From Agelas oroides (taxonomy: Eukaryota; Porifera; Demospongiae; Agelasida; Agelasidae), in contig OX422184.1 in NCBI GenBank assembly GCA_949130485.1, positions 18,368,324 to 18,432,323 on the forward strand: a stretch of DNA of 64,000 nt, in the 5' to 3' direction. The notes below the pieces were generated by a model. That model worked only from the letters and a program-made list of their open reading frames with translations, had not been told where the DNA came from and made no database searches. Made by a program: the position numbers and the translations under genes. Positions 24,601 to 38,100 of this stretch are shown piece by piece (the stretch's first letter is position 1; every line of letters begins with the position of its first letter).

Positions 24601-27600
24601 GTCTGTCTTGTCTGACTGTCCTGTCTGTCTTGTCTGTCTGTCTGTCTGTCTTGTCTGTCTGACTGGTCTGTCCGTCTTGTCTCACTGTCTTGTCTGTGTG
24701 TCTTGTCTGTCTTCTCTGCCTTGTCTGTCTTGTCTGTCTTGTCTGTCTGTCTTGTCTGTCTCTCTTGTCTGTCTTGTCTGTCTGTCTTGTCTGTCTTATG
24801 CCTGTCTTCTCTGTCTTGTCTGTCTGTCTTGTCTGTCTGTCTTGTCTGACTGTTCTGTCTGTCTTGTATGTCTTCTCTGTCTTGTCTGTCTTGTCTGTCT
24901 GTCTGTCTTGTCTGTCTTGTGTGACTTGTCTGTCTTGTCTCTGTATTTTCTGTCTCGTCTGTCTTGTCTGTCTTGTCTGTCTGTCTTGTCTGTCTCATCT
25001 GTCTTGTCTGTCTGTCTTGTCAGTCTGCCTTGTCTGTCTTGTCTGTCTATCTATCTTGTCTCTCTGTCTTGTCTGTCTGTCCTGTCCGTCAGTCTCTTCT
25101 GTCTGTCTTGTCTGTCTCTCTTGTCTGTCTTTCTGTCTTGTCTGTCTGTCTTGTCTGTCCTGTCTGTCTGTCTTCTCTGTCTGTCTTGTCTGTCTTGTCT
25201 GTCTGTCTTCTCTGTCTTGTCTGTCTGTCTTGTCACTCTTGTCTTTCTTTTCTGTCTATTCTGTCTGTCTTGTCTGTCTGTCTTGTCTGTCTGTCTTGTC
25301 TGTCTTGTCTGTCTTGTCTATCTCTCTTGTCTGTCTTGTCTGTCTTGTCTGTCTGTCTGTCTTGTCTGTCTGTCCTGTCTTGTCTGTCTGTCCTGTCTGT
25401 CTGTCTTGTCTGTCTTATGTCTTGTCTGTCTTGTCTTTCTGTCTTGTCTGTCTGTCTTGTCTGTCTATCTTGTATGTCTTGTCTGTCTGTCTTTTCTGTT
25501 TGTCTTCTCTGTCTTGTCTTTCTGTCTTGTCTCTCTTTCTTGTCTGTCTTGTCTGTCTTGTCTGTCTTTATGTCTTGTCTGTCTTGTCTATCTTGTCTAT
25601 CTGTCTCTCTTGTCTGTCTTGTCTGACTGTCTGTCTTGTCTGTCTGTCCTGTCTGTCTGTCTTGTCTGTCTGTCTTGTCTGTCTTGTCTGTCTGTCTGTC
25701 CTGTCCATCAGTCTTGTCTGTCTGTCTTGTCTGTCTTGTCTGTCTGTCTTGTCTGTCTGTCTTGTCTGTCTTGTGTGTCTTGTCTGTCTTGTCTGTCTGT
25801 CTTGTCTTTCTGTCTGTCTTGACTGTCTGTCTTGTCTGCCTGTTTTGTCTGTCTTGTAGGTCTTGTCAGTCTGTCTGTCTTGTCTGTCTGTCTGTCTTGT
25901 CTGTCTGTCTTGTCTATCTTGTCTATCTCTCGTCTGTCTTGTCTGTCTTGTCTGTCTGTCTGTCTTGTCTGTCTCCTGTCTGTCTGTCTTGACTGTCTTA
26001 TGTCTTGTCTGTCTTGTCTTTCTGTCTTGTCTGTCTGTCTTGTTTGTCTATCTTGTCTGTCTTGTCTGTCTGTCTTTTCTGTTTGTCTTCTCTGTCTTGT
26101 CTTTCTGTCTTGTCTCTCTTTCTTGTCTGTCTTGTCTATCTTGTCTGTCTTTCTGTCTTGTCTGTCTTGTCTGTCTTGTCTATCTGTCTCTCTTGTCTGT
26201 CTTGTCTGTCTGTCTGTCTTGTCTCTCTGTCCTGTCTGTCTGTCTTGTCTGTCTGTCTTGTCTGTCCTGTCTGTCTGTCTTGTCTGTCTGTCCTGTCCGT
26301 CAGTCTTGTCTGTCTGTCTTGTCTGTCTTGTCTGCCTGTCTTGTCTGTCTGTCTTGTCTGTCTTGTCTGTCTGTCTTGTCTTTCTGTCTGTCTTGGCTGT
26401 CTGTCTTGTCTGTCTGTCTGTCTTGGCTGTCTGTCTTGTCTGTCTGTCTTCTCTGTTTGACTTGTCTGTCTGTCTTGACTGACTGTCTTGTCTGTGTGTC
26501 TTGTTTGTCTTCTCTGCCTTGTCTGTCTTGTCTGTCTTGTCTGTCTTGTATGTCTGTCTTGTCTGTCTGTCTTGTCTGTCTTGTCTCTCTGTTTTGTCTG
26601 TCTTGTCTGTCTGTCTTCTCTGTCTGTCTTGTCTCTCTGTTTTGTCTGTCTTGTTTGTCTTGTCTGTCTTGTCTGTCTGACTTGTCTGTCTGTCTTGTCT
26701 GACTGTCTTGTCTGTCTTGTATGTGTGTCTTGTTTGTCTTCTCTGCCTTGTCTGTCTTGTCTCTCTTGTCTGTCTTGTATGTCTGTCTTGTCTCTCTGCC
26801 TTGTCTGTCTGTCCTGTTCGTCTGTCTTGTCTGTCTGTCTTGTCTGTCTCTCTTGTCTGTCTTTCTGTCTTGTCTGTCTGTCTTGTCTGTCCTGTCTGTC
26901 TTGTCTGTCTGTCTTGTCTGTCTTGTCTGTCTGTCTTCTCTGTCTGTCTTCTCTGTCTTGTCTTTCTGTCTTGTCTGTCCTGTCTGTCTTGTCTGCCTAT
27001 CTTGTCTGTCTTGTCTGTCTGTCTTTTCTGTTTGTCTTCTCTGTCTTGTCTTTCTGTCTTGTCTCTCTTTCTTGTCTGTCTTGTCTGTCTTGTCTGTCTT
27101 TCTGTCTTATCTGTCTTGTCTGTCTTGTCTATCTGTCTGTCTTGTCTGTCTTGTCTGTCTGTCTGTCTTATCTGTCTGTCCTGTCTGTCTGTCTTGTCTG
27201 TCTGTCTTGTCTGTCTTGTCTGTCTGTCTTGTCTATCTGTCCTGTCCGTCAGTCTTGTCTGTCTGTCTTGTCTGTCTTGTCTGTCTTGTCTGTCATGTCT
27301 GTCTGTCTTGTCTGTCTTGTCTGTCTTGTCTGTCTGTCTTGTAAGTCTGTCTTGTCCGTCTTGTCTGTCTATCTGTCTTGTCTGTTTGTCTTGTCTATCT
27401 GTCCTGTCCGTCTGTCTTGTCCGTCTGTCTTGTCTGTCTTGTCTGTCTGTCTTGTCTGTCTGTCTTGTCTGTCTTGTCTGTCTGTCTTGTCTGTCTGTCT
27501 GTCTTATCTGTCTGTCTTGTCTGTCTGTCTTGTCTTTCTGTCTTGTCTGTCTGTCTGTCTTTCTTGTCTGTCTGTCTGTCTTGTCTGTCTTGTCTGTCTG

Positions 27601-28393
27601 TCTTGTCTGTCTTGTCTGTCTCTCTTGTCTGTCTTGTCTGTCTGTCTTGTCAGTCTTATATGTCTGTCTTCTCTGTCTTGTCTGTCTTGTCTGTCTTGTC
27701 TGTCTGTCTTGTCTGACTGTCCTGTCTGTCTTGTCTGTCTGTCTGTCTGTCTTGTCTGTCTGACTGGTCTGTCTGTCTTGTCTCACTGTCTTGTCTGTGT
27801 GTCTTGTCTGTCTTCTCTGCCTTGTCTGTCTTGTCTGTCTTGTCTGTCTGTCTTGTCTGTCTTGTCTGTCTTGTCTGTTTGTCTGTCTTGTCTGTCTGTC
27901 TTGTCTGTCTTGTCTGTCTTGTCTATCTCTCTTGTCTGTCTTGTCTGTTGTCTGTCTGTCTTGTCTGTCTGTCCTGTCTGTTTGTCTTGACTGTCTTATG
28001 TCTTGTCTATCTTGTCTTTCTGTCTTGTCTGTCTGTCTTGTCTGCCTATCTTGTCTGTCTTGTCTGTCTGTCTTTTCTGTTTGTCTTCTCTGTCTTGTCT
28101 TTCTGTCTTGTCTCTTTCTTGTCTGTCTTGTCTGTCTTGTCTGTCTTTCTGTCTTATCTGTCTTGTCTGTCTTGTCTATCTGTCTGTCTTGTCTGTCTTG
28201 TCTGTCTGTCTGTCTTGTCTGTCTGTCCTGTCTGTCTTGTCTGTCTGTCTAGTCTGTCTTGTCTGTCTGTCTTGTCTATTTGTCCTGTCCGTCAGTCTTG
28301 CCTGTCTGTCTTGTCTGTCTGTTTTGTCTGTCTTGTAGGTCTTGTCTGTCTGTCTTCTTGTCTGTCTGTCTGTCTTGTCTGCCTGTCTTGTCT
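21650..28393. repeat. 6,744-bp higher-order repeat, copy 1
   Basis: Markers repeat with an exact 6,744-bp period. GTCTTATGTCTTG is at 21,741 and 28,485; GTGTCTAGTCTG is at about 23,009 and 29,753; GTTTATTCTGTC is at 23,155 and 29,899. Long stretches read as identical between copies 1 and 2, including all variant units between 23.3 and 28.0 kb. The left border is taken where the constant offset breaks down, near 21.65 kb. Confidence 0.88.
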
Positions 28394-31300
28394 GTCTATC
28401 TGTCTTGTCTATCTCTCTTGTCTGTCTTGTCTTTCTTGTCTGTCTGTCTGTCTTGTCTGTCTGTCCTGTCTGTCTGTCTTGTCTGTCTTATGTCTTGTCT
28501 GTCTTGTCTTTCTGTCTTGTCTGTCTGTCTTGTCTGTCTATCTTGTCTGTCTTGTCTGTCTGTCTTTTCTGTTTGTCTTCTCTGTCTTGTCTTTCTGTCT
28601 TGTCTCTCTTTCTTGTCTGTCTTGTCTGTCTTGTCTTTCTGTCTTGTCTGTCTTGTCTATCTTGTCTATCTGTCTGTCTTGTCTGTCTTGTCTGTCTGTC
28701 TGTCTTGTCTGTCTGTCCTGTCTGTCTTGTCTGTCTGTCTAGTCTGTCTTGTCTGTCTGTCTTGTCTGTCTGTCTTGTCTGTCTTGTCTGTCTTGTCTGT
28801 CTTGTCTGTCTGTCTTGTCTTTCTGTCTTTCTTGGCTGTCTGTCTTGTCTGTCTGTCTGTCTTGGCTGTCTGTCTTGTCTGTCTGTCTTGTCTGACTGTC
28901 TTGTCTGTCTTGTCTGTGTGTCTTGTTTGTCTTCTCTGCCTTGTCTGTCTTGTCTGTCTTGTCTGTGTTGTATGTCTTGTATGTCTGTCTTGACTGTCTG
29001 TCTTGTCTGTCTTGTCTCTCTGTTTTGTCTGTCTTGTTTGTCTTGTCTGTCTTGTCTGTCTGTCTTCTCGGTCTGTCTTGTCTCTCTGTTTTGTCTGTCT
29101 TGTTTGTCTTGTCTGTCTTGTCTGTCTGTCTTCTCTGTCTGTCTTGTCTGTCTTGTCTGTCTTGTATGTCTTGTCTGTCTCTCTTGTCTGTATTGTCTGT
29201 CTGTCTTGTCTGTCTGTCTTGTCTGTCTTGTCTGTCTTGTCTGTCTGTCTGTCTTGTCTGTCTATCTGTCTTGTCTGTCTGTCTTGTCTATCTGTCCTGT
29301 CCGTCTGTCTTGTCCGTCTGTCTTGTCTGTCTTGTCTGTCTGTCTTGTCTGTCTGTCTTGTCTGTCTTGTCTGTCTGTCTTGTCTGTCTGTCTGTCTTAT
29401 CTGTCTGTCTTGTCTGTCTTGTCTGTCTGTCTTGTCTGTCTGTCTGTCTTATCTGTCTGTCTTGTCTGTCTTGTCTGTCTGTCTTGTCTCTCTGTCTTGT
29501 CTGTCAGTCTGTCTTTCTTGTCTGTCTGTCTGTCTTGTCTGTCTTGTCTGTCTGTCTTGTCTGTCTTGTCTGTCTCTCTTGTCTGTCTTGTCTGTCTGTC
29601 TTGTCAGTCTTATATGTCTGTCTTCTCTGTCTTGTCTGTCTTGTCTGTCTGTCTTGTCTGTCTGTCTTGTCTGACTGTCCTGTCTGTCTTGTCTGTCTGT
29701 CTGTCTTGTCTGTCTGACTGGTCTGTCCGTCTTGTCTCACTGTCTTGTCTGTGTGTCTAGTCTGTCTTCTCTGCCTTGTCTGTCTTGTCTGTCTTGTCTG
29801 TCTGTCTTGTCTGTCTCTCTTGTCTGTCTTGTCTGTCTTGTCTGTCTTATGCCTGTCTTGTCTGTCTGTCTTGTCTGTCTGTCTGGTCTGTGTTGTCTGT
29901 TTATTCTGTCTGTCTTGTCTGTGTTGTCTGTCTTGTCTGTCTGTCTTGTCTGTCTTGTCTGTCTGTTTTGTCTGTCTGTCTTGTCTGTCTGTCTGTCTTG
30001 TCTGTCTGTCTTGTCTGTCTGTCTGTCTTGTCTGTCTGTCTTGTCTGTCTGACTTGTCTGTCTGACTTGTCTGTCTGTCTTGTCTGACTGTCTTGTCTGT
30101 CATGTCTGTGTGTCTTGTCTGTCTTCTCTGCCTTGTCTGTCTTGTCTGTCTTGTCTGTCTGTCTTGTCTGTCTTGTCTGTCTTGTCTGTCTGTCTTGTCT
30201 GTCTTGTCTGTCTTGTCTATCTCTCTTGTCTGTCTTGTCTGTTGTCTGTCTGTCTTGTCTGTCGGTCCTGTCTGTTTGTCTTGACTGTCTTATGTCTTGT
30301 CTGTCTTGTCTTTCTGTCTTGTCTGTCTGTCTTGTCTGCCTATCTTGTCTGTCTTGTCTGTCTGTCTTTTCTGTTTGTCTTCTCTGTCTTGTCTTTCTGT
30401 CTTGTCTCTTTCTTGTCTGTCTTGTCTGTCTTGTCTGTCTTTCTGTCTTATCTGTCTTGTCTGTTTTGTCTATCTGTCTGTCTTGTCTGTCTTGTCTGTC
30501 TGTCTGTCTTGTCTGTCTGTCCTGTCTGTCTTGTCTGTCTGTCTAGTCTGTCTTGTCTGTCTGTCTTGTCTATTTGTCCTGTCCGTCAGTCTTGTCTGTC
30601 TGTCTTGTCTATCTTGTCTGTTTTGTCTGTCTTGTCTGTCTGTCTTGTCTGTCTTGTCTGTCTTGTCTGTCTGTCTTGTCAGTCTGTCTTGTCTGTCTTG
30701 TCTGTCTATCTGTCTTGTCTGTCTGTCTTGTCTATCTGTCCTGTCCGTCTGTCTTGTCCGTCTGTCTTGTCTGTCTTGTCTGTCTGTCTTGTCTGTCAGT
30801 CTTGTCTGTCTTGTCTGTCTGTCTTGTCTGTCTGTCTGTCTTATCTGTCTGTCTTGTCTGTCTTGTCTGTCTGTCTTCTCTCTCTGTCTTGTCTGTCTGT
30901 CTGTCTTTCTTGTCTGTCTGTCTGTCTTGTCTGTCTGTCTTGTCTGTCTTCTCTGTCTGTCTTGTCTGTCTTGTCTGTCTGTCTTGTCAGTCTGTCTTGT
31001 CTGTCTTGTCTGTCTATCTGTCTTGTCTGTCTGTCTTGTCTATCTGTCCTGTCCGTCTGTCTTGTCCGTCTGTCTTGTCTGTCTTGTCTGTCTGTCTTGT
31101 CTGTCTGTCTTGTCTGTCTTGTCTGTCTGTCTTGTTTGTCTGTCTGTCTTATCTGTCTGTCTTGTCTGTCTTGTCTGTCTTGTCTCTCTGTCTTGTCTGT
31201 CTGTCTGTCTTTCTTGTCTGTCTCTGTCTTGTCTGTCTTGTCTGTCTGTCTTGTCTGTCTTGTCTGTCTCTCTTGTCTGTCTTGTCTGTCTGTCTTGTCA

Positions 31301-34300
31301 GTCTTATATGTCTGTCTTCTCTGTCTTGTCTGTCTGTCTTGTCTGTCTGTCTTGTCTGACTGTCCTGTCTGTCTTGTCTGTCTGTCTGTCTGTCTTGTCT
31401 GTCTGACTGGTCTGTCCGTCTTGTCTCACTGTCTTGTCTGTGTGTCTTGTCTGTCTTCTCTGCCTTGTCTGTCTTGTCTGTCTTGTCTGTCTGTCTTGTC
31501 TGTCTCTCTTGTCTGTCTTGTCTGTCTGTCTTGTCTGTCTTATGCCTGTCTTCTCTGTCTTGTCTGTCTGTCTTGTCTGTCTGTCTTGTCTGACTGTTCT
31601 GTCTGTCTTGTATGTCTTCTCTGTCTTGTCTGTCTTGTCTGTCTGTCTGTCTTGTCTGTCTTGTGTGACTTGTCTGTCTTGTCTCTGTATTTTCTGTCTC
31701 GTCTGTCTTGTCTGTCTTGTCTGTCTGTCTTGTCTGTCTCATCTGTCTTGTCTGTCTGTCTTGTCAGTCTGCCTTGTCTGTCTTGTCTGTCTATCTATCT
31801 TGTCTCTCTGTCTTGTCTGTCTGTCCTGTCCGTCAGTCTCTTCTGTCTGTCTTGTCTGTCTCTCTTGTCTGTCTTTCTGTCTTGTCTGTCTGTCTTGTCT
31901 GTCCTGTCTGTCTGTCTTCTCTGTCTGTCTTGTCTGTCTTGTCTGTCTGTCTTCTCTGTCTTGTCTGTCTGTCTTGTCACTCTTGTCTTTCTTTTCTGTC
32001 TATTCTGTCTGTCTTGTCTGTCTGTCTTGTCTGTCTGTCTTGTCTGTCTTGTCTGTCTTGTCTATCTCTCTTGTCTGTCTTGTCTGTCTTGTCTGTCTGT
32101 CTGTCTTGTCTGTCTGTCCTGTCTTGTCTGTCTGTCCTGTCTGTCTGTCTTGTCTGTCTTATGTCTTGTCTGTCTTGTCTTTCTGTCTTGTCTGTCTGTC
32201 TTGTCTGTCTATCTTGTATGTCTTGTCTGTCTGTCTTTTCTGTTTGTCTTCTCTGTCTTGTCTTTCTGTCTTGTCTCTCTTTCTTGTCTGTCTTGTCTGT
32301 CTTGTCTGTCTTTATGTCTTGTCTGTCTTGTCTATCTTGTCTATCTGTCTCTCTTGTCTGTCTTGTCTGACTGTCTGTCTTGTCTGTCTGTCCTGTCTGT
32401 CTGTCTTGTCTGTCTGTCTTGTCTGTCTTGTCTGTCTGTCTGTCCTGTCCATCAGTCTTGTCTGTCTGTCTTGTCTGTCTTGTCTGTCTGTCTTGTCTGT
32501 CTGTCTTGTCTGTCTTGTGTGTCTTGTCTGTCTTGTCTGTCTGTCTTGTCTTTCTGTCTGTCTTGACTGTCTGTCTTGTCTGCCTGTTTTGTCTGTCTTG
32601 TAGGTCTTGTCAGTCTGTCTGTCTTGTCTGTCTGTCTGTCTTGTCTGTCTGTCTTGTCTATCTTGTCTATCTCTCGTCTGTCTTGTCTGTCTTGTCTGTC
32701 TGTCTGTCTTGTCTGTCTCCTGTCTGTCTGTCTTGACTGTCTTATGTCTTGTCTGTCTTGTCTTTCTGTCTTGTCTGTCTGTCTTGTTTGTCTATCTTGT
32801 CTGTCTTGTCTGTCTGTCTTTTCTGTTTGTCTTCTCTGTCTTGTCTTTCTGTCTTGTCTCTCTTTCTTGTCTGTCTTGTCTATCTTGTCTGTCTTTCTGT
32901 CTTGTCTGTCTTGTCTGTCTTGTCTATCTGTCTCTCTTGTCTGTCTTGTCTGTCTGTCTGTCTTGTCTCTCTGTCCTGTCTGTCTGTCTTGTCTGTCTGT
33001 CTTGTCTGTCCTGTCTGTCTGTCTTGTCTGTCTGTCCTGTCCGTCAGTCTTGTCTGTCTGTCTTGTCTGTCTTGTCTGCCTGTCTTGTCTGTCTGTCTTG
33101 TCTGTCTTGTCTGTCTGTCTTGTCTTTCTGTCTGTCTTGGCTGTCTGTCTTGTCTGTCTGTCTGTCTTGGCTGTCTGTCTTGTCTGTCTGTCTTCTCTGT
33201 TTGACTTGTCTGTCTGTCTTGACTGACTGTCTTGTCTGTGTGTCTTGTTTGTCTTCTCTGCCTTGTCTGTCTTGTCTGTCTTGTCTGTCTTGTATGTCTG
33301 TCTTGTCTGTCTGTCTTGTCTGTCTTGTCTCTCTGTTTTGTCTGTCTTGTCTGTCTGTCTTCTCTGTCTGTCTTGTCTCTCTGTTTTGTCTGTCTTGTTT
33401 GTCTTGTCTGTCTTGTCTGTCTGACTTGTCTGTCTGTCTTGTCTGACTGTCTTGTCTGTCTTGTATGTGTGTCTTGTTTGTCTTCTCTGCCTTGTCTGTC
33501 TTGTCTCTCTTGTCTGTCTTGTATGTCTGTCTTGTCTCTCTGCCTTGTCTGTCTGTCCTGTTCGTCTGTCTTGTCTGTCTGTCTTGTCTGTCTCTCTTGT
33601 CTGTCTTTCTGTCTTGTCTGTCTGTCTTGTCTGTCCTGTCTGTCTTGTCTGTCTGTCTTGTCTGTCTTGTCTGTCTGTCTTCTCTGTCTGTCTTCTCTGT
33701 CTTGTCTTTCTGTCTTGTCTGTCCTGTCTGTCTTGTCTGCCTATCTTGTCTGTCTTGTCTGTCTGTCTTTTCTGTTTGTCTTCTCTGTCTTGTCTTTCTG
33801 TCTTGTCTCTCTTTCTTGTCTGTCTTGTCTGTCTTGTCTGTCTTTCTGTCTTATCTGTCTTGTCTGTCTTGTCTATCTGTCTGTCTTGTCTGTCTTGTCT
33901 GTCTGTCTGTCTTATCTGTCTGTCCTGTCTGTCTGTCTTGTCTGTCTGTCTTGTCTGTCTTGTCTGTCTGTCTTGTCTATCTGTCCTGTCCGTCAGTCTT
34001 GTCTGTCTGTCTTGTCTGTCTTGTCTGTCTTGTCTGTCATGTCTGTCTGTCTTGTCTGTCTTGTCTGTCTTGTCTGTCTGTCTTGTAAGTCTGTCTTGTC
34101 CGTCTTGTCTGTCTATCTGTCTTGTCTGTTTGTCTTGTCTATCTGTCCTGTCCGTCTGTCTTGTCCGTCTGTCTTGTCTGTCTTGTCTGTCTGTCTTGTC
34201 TGTCTGTCTTGTCTGTCTTGTCTGTCTGTCTTGTCTGTCTGTCTGTCTTATCTGTCTGTCTTGTCTGTCTGTCTTGTCTTTCTGTCTTGTCTGTCTGTCT

Positions 34301-35137
34301 GTCTTTCTTGTCTGTCTGTCTGTCTTGTCTGTCTTGTCTGTCTGTCTTGTCTGTCTTGTCTGTCTCTCTTGTCTGTCTTGTCTGTCTGTCTTGTCAGTCT
34401 TATATGTCTGTCTTCTCTGTCTTGTCTGTCTTGTCTGTCTTGTCTGTCTGTCTTGTCTGACTGTCCTGTCTGTCTTGTCTGTCTGTCTGTCTGTCTTGTC
34501 TGTCTGACTGGTCTGTCTGTCTTGTCTCACTGTCTTGTCTGTGTGTCTTGTCTGTCTTCTCTGCCTTGTCTGTCTTGTCTGTCTTGTCTGTCTGTCTTGT
34601 CTGTCTTGTCTGTCTTGTCTGTTTGTCTGTCTTGTCTGTCTGTCTTGTCTGTCTTGTCTGTCTTGTCTATCTCTCTTGTCTGTCTTGTCTGTTGTCTGTC
34701 TGTCTTGTCTGTCTGTCCTGTCTGTTTGTCTTGACTGTCTTATGTCTTGTCTATCTTGTCTTTCTGTCTTGTCTGTCTGTCTTGTCTGCCTATCTTGTCT
34801 GTCTTGTCTGTCTGTCTTTTCTGTTTGTCTTCTCTGTCTTGTCTTTCTGTCTTGTCTCTTTCTTGTCTGTCTTGTCTGTCTTGTCTGTCTTTCTGTCTTA
34901 TCTGTCTTGTCTGTCTTGTCTATCTGTCTGTCTTGTCTGTCTTGTCTGTCTGTCTGTCTTGTCTGTCTGTCCTGTCTGTCTTGTCTGTCTGTCTAGTCTG
35001 TCTTGTCTGTCTGTCTTGTCTATTTGTCCTGTCCGTCAGTCTTGCCTGTCTGTCTTGTCTGTCTGTTTTGTCTGTCTTGTAGGTCTTGTCTGTCTGTCTT
35101 CTTGTCTGTCTGTCTGTCTTGTCTGCCTGTCTTGTCT
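28394..35137. repeat. 6,744-bp higher-order repeat, copy 2
   Basis: This is the second tandem copy, effectively the same as copy 1 from 28.39 kb on. Its beginning, with a TGTCTTCTTGTC variant near 28,350, is shared with copy 3 near 35,094 rather than with copy 1. Copies 2 and 3 are therefore closer to each other at this junction. Confidence 0.88.
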
Positions 35138-38100
35138 GTCTATCTGTCTTGTCTATCTCTCTTGTCTGTCTTGTCTTTCTTGTCTGTCTGTCTGTCTTGT
35201 CTGTCTGTCCTGTCTGTCTGTCTTGTCTGTCTTATGTCTTGTCTGTCTTGTCTTTCTGTCTTGTCTGTCTGTCTTGTCTGTATATCTTGTCTGTCTTGTC
35301 TGTCTGTCTTTTCTGTTTGTCTTCTCTGTCTTGTCTTTCTGTCTTGTCTCTCTTTCTTGTCTGTCTTGTCTGTCTTGTCTTTCTGTCTTGTCTGTCTTGT
35401 CTATCTTGTCTATCTGTCTGTCTTGTCTGTCTTGTCTGTCTGTCTGTCTTGTCTGTCTGTCCTGTCTGTCTTGTCTGTCTGTCTAGTCTGTCTTGTCAGT
35501 CTGTCTTGTCTGTCTGTCTTGTCTGTCTTGTCTGTCTTGTCTGTCTTGTCTGTCTGTCTTGTCTTTCTGTCTTTCTTGGCTGTCTGTCTTGTCTGTCTGT
35601 CTGTCTTGGCTGTCTGTCTTGTCTGTCTGTCTTGTCTGACTGTCTTGTCTGTCTTGTCTGTGTGTCTTGTTTGTCTTCTCTGCCTTGTCTGTCTTGTCTG
35701 TCTTGTCTGTGTTGTATGTCTTGTATGTCTGTCTTGTCTGTCTGTCTTGTCTGTCTTGTCTCTCTGTTTTGTCTGTCTTGTTTGTCTTGTCTGTCTTGTC
35801 TGTCTGTCTTCTCGGTCTGTCTTGTCTCTCTGTTTTGTCTGTCTTGTTTGTCTTGTCTGTCTTGTCTGTCTGTCTTCTCTGTCTGTCTTGTCTGTCTTGT
35901 ATGTCTTGTCTGTCTCTCTTGTCTGTATTGTCTGTCTGTCTTGTCTGTCTGTCTTGTCTGTCTTGTCTGTCTTGTCTGTCTGTCTGTCTTGTCTGTCTAT
36001 CTGTCTTGTCTGTCTGTCTTGTCTATCTGTCCTGTCCGTCTGTCTTGTCCGTCTGTCTTGTCTGTCTTGTCTGTCTGTCTTGTCTGTCTGTCTTGTCTGT
36101 CTTGTCTGTCTGTCTTGTCTGTCTGTCTGTCTTATCTGTCTGTCTTGTCTGTCTTGTCTGTCTGTCTTGTCTCTCTGTCTTGTCTGTCAGTCTGTCTTTC
36201 TTGTCTGTCTGTCTGTCTTGTCTGTCTTGTCTGTCTGTCTTGTCTGTCTTGTCTGTCTCTCTTGTCTGTCTTGTCTGTCTGTCTTGTCAGTCTTATATGT
36301 CTGTCTTCTCTGTCTTGTCTGTCTTGTCTGTCTGTCTTGTCTGTCTGTCTTGTCTGACTGTCCTGTCTGTCTTGTCTGTCTGTCTGTCTGTCTTGTCTGT
36401 CTGACTGGTCTGTCCGTCTTGTCTCACTGTCTTGTCTGTGTGTCTTGTCTGTCTTCTCTGCCTTGTCTGTCTTGTCTGTCTTGTCTGTCTGTCTTGTCTG
36501 TCTCTCTTGTCTGTCTTGTCTGTCTTGTCTGTCTTATGCCTGTCTTGTCTGTCTGTCTTGTCTGTCTGTCTTGTCTGTGTTGTCTGTTTATTCTGTCTGT
36601 CTTGTCTGTGTTGTCTGTCTTGTCTGTCTGTCTTGTCTGTCTTGTCTGTCTGTTTTGTCTGTCTGTCTTGTCTGTCTGTCTGTCTTGTCTGTCTGTCTTG
36701 TCTGTCTGTCTGTCTTGTCTGTCTGTCTTGTCTGTCTGACTTGTCTGTCTGACTTGTCTGTCTGTCTTGTCTGACTGTCTTGTCTGTCATCTCTGTGTGT
36801 CTTGTCTGTCTTCTCTGCCTTGTCTGTCTTGTCTGTCTTGTCTGTCTGTCTTGTCTGTCTTGTCTGTCTTGTCTGTTTGTCTGTCTTGTCTGTCTGTCTT
36901 GTCTGTCTTGTCTGTCTTGTCTATCTCTCTTGTCTGTCTTGTCTGTTGTCTGTCTGTCTTGTCTGTCTGTCCTGTCTGTTTGTCTTGACTGTCTTATGTC
37001 TTGTCTGTCTTGTCTTTCTGTCTTGTCTGTCTGTCTTGTCTGCCTATCTTGTCTGTCTTGTCTGTCTGTCTTTTCTGTTAGTCTTCTCTATCTTGTCTTT
37101 CTGTCTTGTCTCTTTCTTGTCTGTCTTGTCTGTCTTGTCTGTCTTTCTGTCTTATCTGTCTTGTCTGTCTTGTCTATCTGTCTGTCTTGTCTGTCTTGTC
37201 TGTCTGTCTGTCTTGTCTGTCTGTCCTGTCTGTCTTGTCTGTCTGTCTAGTCTGTCTTGTCTGTCTGTCTTGTCTATTTGTCCTGTCCGTCAGTCTTGTC
37301 TGTCTGTCTTGTCTGTCTTGTCTGTTTTGTCTGTCTTGTCTGTCTGTCTTGTCTGTCTTGTCTGTCTTGTCTGTCTGTCTTGTCAGTCTGTCTTGTCTGT
37401 CTTGTCTGTCTATCTGTCTTGTCTGTCTGTCTTGTCTATCTGTTCTGTCCGTCTGTCTTGTCCGTCTGTCTTGTCTGTCTTGTCTGTCTGTCTTGTCTGT
37501 CTGTCTTGTCTGTCTTGTCTGTCTGTCTTGTCTGTCTGTCTGTCTTATCTGTCTGTCTTGTCTGTCTTGTCTGTCTGTCTTGTCTCTCTGTCTTGTCTGT
37601 CTGTCTGTCTTTCTTGTCTGTCTGTCTGTCTTGTCTGTCTTGTCTGTCTGTCTTGTCTGTCTTGTCTGTCTCTCTTGTCTGTCTTGTCTGTCTGTGTTGT
37701 CAGTCTTATATGTCTGTCTTCTCTGTCTTGTCTGTCTGTCTTGTCTGTCTGTCTTGTCTGACTGTCCTGTCTGTCTTGTCTGTCTGTCTGTCTGTCTTGT
37801 CTGTCTGATTGGTCTGTCCGTCTTGTCTCACTGTCCTGTCTGTGTGTCTTGTCTGTCTTCTCTGCCTTGTCTGTCTTGTCTGTCTTGTCTGTCTGTCTTG
37901 TCTGTCTCTCTTGTCTGTCTTGTCTGTCTGTCTTGTCTGTCTTATGCCTGTCTTCTCTGTCTTGTCTGTCTGTCTTGTCTGTCTGTCTTGTCTGACTGTT
38001 CTGTCTGTCTTGTATGTCTTCTCTGTCTTGTCTGTCTTGTCTGTCTGTCTGTCTTGTCTGTCTTGTCTGTCTGTCTTGTCTGTCTTGTGTGACTTGTCTG